Origin: Nitrospina sp. | GTDB lineage: Bacteria; Nitrospinota; Nitrospinia; Nitrospinales; VA-1 | Assembly: GCA_018647025.1 (NCBI GenBank) | Contig: JABGTQ010000337.1 | Location: 1-5,182, forward strand | Length of the DNA: 5,182 nucleotides | Reading direction: 5' to 3' | In this document: piece by piece, positions 1 through 3,643 of the stretch | Position numbering within the stretch: position 1 is the first letter of the stretch | Layout of the letters: each line of letters opens with the position of its first letter | Notes under the pieces: generated by a model | What the model saw: the letters and a program-made list of their open reading frames with translations, nothing else | Database searches by the model: none | What the model was told of the DNA's origin: nothing | Made by a program: the position numbers and the translations under genes

Positions 1-138
1 GAGGTTAGACGGGAAGATTTGCCCGATATTGATGTAGTAAAGACTAAGCGAAAAATAGACACGAACAATCAAGAACGTAATAACTTTATGGATAAAGTAG
101 ATGAGATTTTAGAGAACTTTGTTAAGAAAGCCAAATAA
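1..138 (+). CDS. C-terminal fragment of an unidentified protein
   Basis: Reading frame 1 is open from the window edge to a TAA stop at 136-138 and gives 45 residues, beginning EVRREDLPDIDVV and ending DEILENFVKKAK. The 5' end lies outside the window. The fragment is hydrophilic and rich in charged residues (many K, D, E and N). Its last 17 residues (MDKVDEILENFVKKAK region) could form an amphipathic helix. I do not recognise a family and assign no function. The downstream gene (175-981) is on the other strand, so the two converge across a 36-bp gap. I see no convincing terminator for this gene in that gap. The call rests only on the open frame and the tidy convergent spacing. A chance open frame of 46 codons in AT-rich DNA is possible but less likely. 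Confidence 0.55.
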   Translation, partial: EVRREDLPDIDVVKTKRKIDTNNQERNNFMDKVDEILENFVKKAK

Positions 139-169
139 AAGACTGATTTTAAGAGATTAGCAAAAATTA

Positions 170-183
170 ATTCCTTAAGGAAT
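170..183. repeat. 14-bp perfect palindrome at a convergent gene end
   Basis: ATTCCTTAAGGAAT is its own reverse complement. It overlaps the stop codon of the lipoprotein gene (175-177) and sits in the short gap between two convergent genes. It has no flanking T-run of terminator type on either strand. It could be a protein-binding site or chance. Confidence 0.4.
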
Positions 184-981
184 CTGTTCCAGCAGTTCCG
201 TTTTCTTATTTTTATACTCTTCGTCATCAATCAATTTTTTTTGACGAAGTTCCTTCCAGAACTGCAAGCGTTTTTTAAATTTCTCTTTCTCACTGCTTGA
301 TGTACTAGTAGATGATTTTTTATTCGAACTTTTTGAGGTGGAGAATTTTTTTTCTGGTTTTTTTAGCGACCCCGGCTTGGGGCCTCGCTTATAATACACT
401 GGTAACTCAAGGTTCGATATGATCCAATTTTTTTTCTGCTCATTACTTAACATACTACTTGCCTTGTGAAAGCGTTGGCCAATTTGAGGCAATAACGCCC
501 AAGTAGATCCGCGACGTATATTGGTGTTTAAGAAACGACTTCCATTTATACTATCAAATCTCCAGTTAATTTTTCCTTTAGCTCGAAAAACTATTCCTGC
601 TGTTTTGCCTCTTGGTGTTTCAACCTCGTAATGCAAAACTTTTCTAGGTTTTATTCTGTTCAATGCTTTAGTCATTATGGGAGTTATTTTAATTACGTCA
701 CTTGGAGAAAAGATATATTGTTTTTTGCCAGAGAAAGATAGTTTTTGGTATTTTAAAGATTGCAGTTGATTTTCCATTTGTTCTGCTGATATTTTAACGG
801 GGTGTTGAAGACGGAGTATCCTTATTTCACTTTCAAGTGAGGATTGAGGGTGGTATGCAATAGTTAACTGATCTTTTGTGAGGCGTTTTTCAGGTGCTGA
901 GCAGCCTAGAAATAAGTAAGAACAGACTAAAAAGTATGCGATTCCTTTTTGTAAAAAGTAGTCATTTTTATTATGGGTCAT
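175..981 (-). CDS. SHOCT-domain lipoprotein, function unknown
   Basis: This encodes 268 residues with an apparent lipoprotein signal. A short polar N-terminus is followed by a hydrophobic stretch at residues 14-26 and the lipobox FLGC, with Cys27 as the likely lipidated residue. Leu at -2 is not the textbook E. coli residue. Residues 35-200 form a globular alpha/beta-looking body. It resembles, from memory, uncharacterised proteobacterial proteins with a 'HPV.IS.EQ' segment (residues 60-69). Residues 201-235 are a K/S/T-rich low-complexity linker. Residues 236-266 match the SHOCT pattern: paired helices with LRQKKLIDDEEYKNKK and a terminal LL. SHOCT domains sit at the C-termini of many otherwise unrelated proteins and are presumed to mediate oligomerisation. 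The start ATG (979-981) lies inside the end of the upstream methyltransferase gene. No clear Shine-Dalgarno precedes it, so translational coupling is likely. The role is unknown, and membrane anchoring is inferred. Confidence 0.85.
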   Translation of the reverse strand: MTHNKNDYFLQKGIAYFLVCSYLFLGCSAPEKRLTKDQLTIAYHPQSSLESEIRILRLQHPVKISAEQMENQLQSLKYQKLSFSGKKQYIFSPSDVIKITPIMTKALNRIKPRKVLHYEVETPRGKTAGIVFRAKGKINWRFDSINGSRFLNTNIRRGSTWALLPQIGQRFHKASSMLSNEQKKNWIISNLELPVYYKRGPKPGSLKKPEKKFSTSKSSNKKSSTSTSSSEKEKFKKRLQFWKELRQKKLIDDEEYKNKKTELLEQIP

Positions 982-1540
982 TTTGTTTGAGAGCTATTAG
1001 AGAGGCGAAGGCTTTATAACTAGTATCAACTTCCCTGTAATTTAAAATTCTTAATTCGCTAAAAGCGTGTAGCAGTTCGTTGTGTTCTAGAACCCACTCG
1101 CGTTTAAAACTACTATATTTGAGGTAGTCGATGGTGAATGTTTCGTAAAAGATCAATCCTCCTGGTTTTAGAGCTCTTTGTATCGCCGGGAATATTCGTC
1201 TATCAAGAAAATTAAAACAGAGAATAAGGTCAAAGGCATTTTGTTCAATTTTCCAGTTATCTAGATCGACTAATTGAGTTTCAATGGAGACTCCCTTCTC
1301 ATCGGCTAATGCACGAGCTTTCTCAAGTCCCTTAGTTGATATATCGACAGCGAGAGTTTGATAACCATTTTCAGCTGCAAAAACGGCATTTCTACCTTCA
1401 CCAGAAGCAATATCGAGTGCGGAACCTTTTCGTTTAAGCAATCCTGAATGATCCTTTAGCCATTCTACAGGCTCCTTACCCGCCATATATTCGGGGACTT
1501 CATATTTGTGGTTCCATTTTTCTTCATCCTTTAAAGACAT
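971..1540 (-). CDS. Class I SAM-dependent methyltransferase (TehB/Methyltransf_25-like)
   Basis: This encodes 189 residues, the size of a single Rossmann-fold methyltransferase domain with little added. The N-terminal W9-N-H-K-Y13 resembles the 'W..RY' opening of TehB-like enzymes. Motif I is ALDIASGEGRNAVF (residues 41-54), the SAM-binding glycine loop. The acidic residue ending strand 2 is D66 (AVDIS), and motif III is VDLD (91-94). FDLILCFNFLDR (103-114) forms strand 4. LKPGGLIFYETF (124-135) is the usual post-motif segment. The pattern matches small proteobacterial-type methyltransferases annotated only at family level. The substrate cannot be read from the sequence, and tellurite resistance should not be assumed. 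A TAAGGT Shine-Dalgarno-like site lies at 1548-1553, 7 nt before the ATG. The gene overlaps the downstream lipoprotein gene by 11 bp, and it is transcribed divergently from rplU. Confidence 0.9.
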   Translation of the reverse strand: MSLKDEEKWNHKYEVPEYMAGKEPVEWLKDHSGLLKRKGSALDIASGEGRNAVFAAENGYQTLAVDISTKGLEKARALADEKGVSIETQLVDLDNWKIEQNAFDLILCFNFLDRRIFPAIQRALKPGGLIFYETFTIDYLKYSSFKREWVLEHNELLHAFSELRILNYREVDTSYKAFASLIALKQNDP

Positions 1541-1711
1541 GCGTGAAACCTTATATTTTTTTTAATAGTTAGATCATTTAAATAAACTGAATCTATAAAT
1601 CCCTCATTATTCCAGAAGTTTACTCTTTCTGCACCTGTAAAATATTAATGTGGATTAAAAATATTTTGAATTGTTAAACTCTATTTTTTGGGCAAAAATT
1701 ACTTCAAAAGC
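1541..1711. other. AT-rich divergent intergenic region
   Basis: This lies between the minus-strand methyltransferase gene and the rplU promoter. It must hold the promoter for the methyltransferase-lipoprotein pair, but I see no convincing -35/-10 pair on the minus strand. Candidates such as TATAGA lack a matching -35. The stretch 1681-1711, just upstream of the rplU -35 box, has phased A and T tracts that could act as an UP element. No gene or RNA was recognised here. Confidence 0.5.
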
Positions 1712-1740
1712 TTGACACAGAAGACTAAATTAATTACTAT
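1712..1740 (+). promoter_or_regulatory. Sigma70-type promoter of the rplU-rpmA(-obg) operon
   Basis: A perfect TTGACA -35 hexamer (1712-1717), a 17-bp spacer and a TACTAT -10 hexamer (1735-1740, 4 of 6 consensus with the key first T, A and last T) point at rplU. Transcription should begin near 1746-1748, leaving a leader of about 84 nt. A/T tracts upstream of the -35 may strengthen it. This is a sequence-match prediction only. Confidence 0.8.
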
Positions 1741-1776
1741 TCGAAGTTCGTTTAAGTAAGATTGATATATTATCAT

Positions 1777-1808
1777 CCTCTTTTGTTAGAGGTTCTATTT
1801 AGATAGAA
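1777..1808 (+). promoter_or_regulatory. Two abutting hairpins in the rplU 5' leader
   Basis: Hairpin 1 pairs CCTCT (1777-1781) with AGAGG (1788-1792) around a 6-nt loop. Hairpin 2 pairs TTCTAT (1793-1798) with ATAGAA (1803-1808) around the loop TTAG. They touch without a gap and end 8 nt before the Shine-Dalgarno. Leaders of ribosomal-protein operons often carry autoregulatory structures, so an L21-responsive element is possible. The stems are short and there is no T-run, so a terminator is not suggested. Confidence 0.35.
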
Positions 1809-1816
1809 AATGAACT

Positions 1817-1822
1817 AGGGGA
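1817..1822 (+). promoter_or_regulatory. Ribosome binding site deciding the rplU start
   Basis: AGGGGA lies 8 nt before ATG at 1831 and only 5 nt before an in-frame TTG at 1828. The spacing favours the ATG, as does the conserved L21 N-terminus (M-[YF]-A-V). Confidence 0.75.
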
Positions 1823-1830
1823 ATTTTTTG

Positions 1831-2145
1831 ATGTTCGCAGTTTTAAATACAGGCGGTAAACAGTATAAGGTGTCTCAGGGCGACTTGATTGAAGTTGAAA
1901 AGCTAGAAAGTGATGTAGGAGATACAGTTACTTTAAATCAAGTTCTGATGGTTGGAGAAGGGGAGAGTGTAGAGGTAGGTTCTCCGTATGTTTCTAATTG
2001 TGAGGTTACCGGTGAAGTGATGGAGCAGGGAAAAGGCGCAAAAATAATTATTTTTAAAAAGAAACGCCGAAAAAATTATCGTAGAAAAAACGGACACCGC
2101 CAATTATTTACTCAATTGAAGATCACAGAAATAATAAAGAAATAG
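1831..2145 (+). CDS. rplU: 50S ribosomal protein L21 (bL21)
   Basis: This encodes 104 residues, the standard L21 length. The N-terminus [18 protein letters not shown] matches the L21 family start. The C-terminal signature is complete: a basic run with [18 protein letters not shown] (residues 74-91) followed by LFT and the terminal strand LKITEI. The protein binds 23S rRNA in the large subunit and helps early 50S assembly. I chose ATG 1831 over an adjacent in-frame TTG at 1828 because it gives the family N-terminus and the better Shine-Dalgarno spacing. It is the first gene of the operon, directly under the 1712-1740 promoter, and rpmA follows after 9 bp. Nothing is unusual in the protein. Confidence 0.98.
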   Translation: MFAVLNTGGKQYKVSQGDLIEVEKLESDVGDTVTLNQVLMVGEGESVEVGSPYVSNCEVTGEVMEQGKGAKIIIFKKKRRKNYRRKNGHRQLFTQLKITEIIKK

Positions 2146-2154
2146 GAAAAATTC

Positions 2155-2412
2155 ATGGCTCATAAAAAGGGACAGGGTAGTACCACTAATGGTAGAGATA
2201 GTATAGGAAAGCGTTTAGGTGTTAAACGATATGGTGGTCAGGCGGTTAAAGCTGGCGAGATTCTTGTGCGTCAGCGCGGCACAACATTTCATCCTGGTGA
2301 TAATGTTGGAATAGGCAGTGACTATACTATTTTTTCCAAAGTACACGGGTTGGTTAAGTTTGAGAACATGACTCGTAAAAAACAAAAAATAAGCGTTTAC
2401 CCCTCCAATTAG
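2155..2412 (+). CDS. rpmA: 50S ribosomal protein L27 (bL27)
   Basis: This encodes 85 residues, full length for the family. The signature [15 protein letters not shown] (residues 34-48) and the downstream [17 protein letters not shown] are typical. L27 sits at the interface side of the 50S subunit, with its N-terminal tail reaching towards the peptidyl-transferase centre. The tail here is [16 protein letters not shown], so relative to E. coli it has Q at position 7 (G) and T at position 11 (R). There is no cleavable Firmicutes-type N-terminal extension ahead of MAHKK. The Shine-Dalgarno AGGA (2144-2147) overlaps the rplU stop codon, 7 nt before the ATG, so the two genes are tightly coupled. 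A 140-bp structured gap separates it from obg. Confidence 0.98.
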   Translation: MAHKKGQGSTTNGRDSIGKRLGVKRYGGQAVKAGEILVRQRGTTFHPGDNVGIGSDYTIFSKVHGLVKFENMTRKKQKISVYPSN

Positions 2413-2461
2413 TAGTCTTATTAGTTTGATGGCAGTTTTTGGCAGTATTCCCCACCATTTT

Positions 2462-2528
2462 TTATTCCAGAGGTTATGCCCTCGGCGGTATTGGAATAAT
2501 CTTCAATGAGACCACCGATCATTTTTTT
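2462..2528 (+). promoter_or_regulatory. Possible transcription attenuator between rpmA and obg
   Basis: Two mutually exclusive folds can be drawn. Fold A is terminator-like. It pairs 2482-2489 (TCGGCGGT) with 2511-2518 (ACCACCGA) with one mismatch, then a 3-nt bulge, then pairs 2490-2495 with 2502-2507 (one G-U) around a 6-nt loop. Seven T follow at 2522-2528. Fold B pairs TTATTCCA (2462-2469) perfectly with TGGAATAA (2492-2499). It also pairs GAGG (2470-2473) with CCTC (2480-2483), which occupies the 5' arm of fold A. This looks like a terminator/antiterminator pair setting obg level relative to the ribosomal-protein genes. It was found by eye, with no energies computed. Confidence 0.45.
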
Positions 2529-2552
2529 AATTTCAACGAACTAACTGATTTC

Positions 2553-3575
2553 ATGTTTATTGATGAGGTTACTATTCTAATCCAAGCAGGTGATGGTGGT
2601 GATGGATGCTGTAGTTTTCGAAGAGAAAAGTATGTCCCTTTGGGAGGGCCAGACGGAGGTGATGGTGGTGACGGTGGCGACATTATTTTTGAGGCAGATT
2701 CTCACTTGTCTACTTTAACAGACTTGAAAAATAGCCGTTTATACAAGGCAGATCATGGGAGCTCGGGAAAAGGTAAGACCATGACTGGGAAAAGAGGAAA
2801 GAATTTAGTTATTAAAATCCCAGCGGGAACATTAATTAAAGATAAAGAGAGTTTAGACCTTCTGGCTGATCTTACTGAGCACGATACACAATTTGTGGTC
2901 GCCAGAGGAGGAAGGGGAGGGCGTGGCAATGCACGGTTCAAATCATCAAGGAACCGAGCCCCAAGAAGGTTCGATTTGGGTGCAAAGACTGAAGAAAAAA
3001 AACTATTTCTTGAATTAAAATTATTGGCAGACGTGGCAGTTATAGGTCTCCCAAATGCAGGCAAGTCCACTTTTATTTCAAAAATATCTCACGCTCGTCC
3101 TAAGATAGCAGACTATCCTTTCACTACTTTGATTCCTAACTTGGGAGTTGTGCAATTAGACGATTTTTCTACCTTCGTGGCGGCTGATATTCCTGGGCTT
3201 GTGGAGGGAGCTCACCGGGGTAAAGGGCTCGGGATTCGTTTTTTAAAGCACACCGAACGGAGTCGCTTGTTAGTTCATCTTTTGGATTTTTCTTCTGATA
3301 ATATTTGTGATCCTTTAGATAACTATCAAATCGTTCAGCATGAGCTAGAGTGTTTTAGTGAAAAATTGTATCAAAGCCCGCAAATACTAGTTGCCTCTAA
3401 AGTTGACCATCCGGAAGCCATAGAAAAATTTCAGGCTTATGAATCGCGTTTAAAAGAGATCAATCCGCACGTGTGTTTTATTTCTTCGTTGACAGGTGAA
3501 GGAGTTACCAAGCTGTTATGGCAGATAAAAGAAGTTCTTGACCGGCTAAAAGCGGCAGAACTAGCTTCTTCCTAG
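2553..3575 (+). CDS. obg: Obg/CgtA GTPase, late 50S assembly factor
   Basis: This encodes 340 residues. The N-terminal Obg fold (about 1-158) is glycine-rich, with GDGGDGCCSFRREKYVPLGG (13-32), repeated GDGGDGG and GGRGGRGNARF (119-129). The GTPase domain has G1 GLPNAGKST (165-173), the G2 threonines in PFTT (189-192), G3 DIPGLVEGAHRGKGLG (212-227), G4 as SKVD (282-285, usually N/TKxD) and G5 as SSLTGEG (311-317, usually SA). The protein ends soon after the G domain, so there is no C-terminal OCT domain. Obg binds the pre-50S particle and couples ribosome maturation to GTP and ppGpp levels. The frame stays open upstream to 2430 with a TTG at 2439. I chose ATG 2553 because MFIDEVTILIQAGDGG matches the family N-terminus. 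No clear Shine-Dalgarno precedes either start. The gene lies third in the rplU-rpmA-obg cluster, a widely conserved order. Confidence 0.96.
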   Translation: MFIDEVTILIQAGDGGDGCCSFRREKYVPLGGPDGGDGGDGGDIIFEADSHLSTLTDLKNSRLYKADHGSSGKGKTMTGKRGKNLVIKIPAGTLIKDKESLDLLADLTEHDTQFVVARGGRGGRGNARFKSSRNRAPRRFDLGAKTEEKKLFLELKLLADVAVIGLPNAGKSTFISKISHARPKIADYPFTTLIPNLGVVQLDDFSTFVAADIPGLVEGAHRGKGLGIRFLKHTERSRLLVHLLDFSSDNICDPLDNYQIVQHELECFSEKLYQSPQILVASKVDHPEAIEKFQAYESRLKEINPHVCFISSLTGEGVTKLLWQIKEVLDRLKAAELASS

Positions 3576-3587
3576 CCGGATTTTGAT
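3542..3587 (+). terminator. Intrinsic terminator of the rplU-rpmA-obg operon
   Basis: CCGGCTA (3542-3548) pairs perfectly with TAGCCGG (3573-3579), and AAGC (3550-3553) with GCTT (3564-3567) inside. The tail ATTTTGATT follows at once, and more T occur at 3595-3601. The last codons and the stop of obg (TAG 3573-3575) form part of the stem. The minus-strand side has no U-rich tail, so it is probably one-directional. Confidence 0.65.
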
Positions 3588-3643
3588 TGCTAACCTTTTT
3601 TGTGATCGAACAGTTTGTATAGGATTGGGTGCAGTGAGTTGCA

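Noticed and set aside
2439..2552. N-terminal extension of Obg from TTG 2439
   Set aside because: The 38 extra residues are unlike any Obg N-terminus, the start is a TTG without a Shine-Dalgarno, and the stretch coincides with RNA structure. The family start fits ATG 2553.
2753..3070. Minus-strand 105-codon frame inside obg
   Set aside because: It lies wholly antisense to the strongly conserved Obg coding sequence and matches no family.
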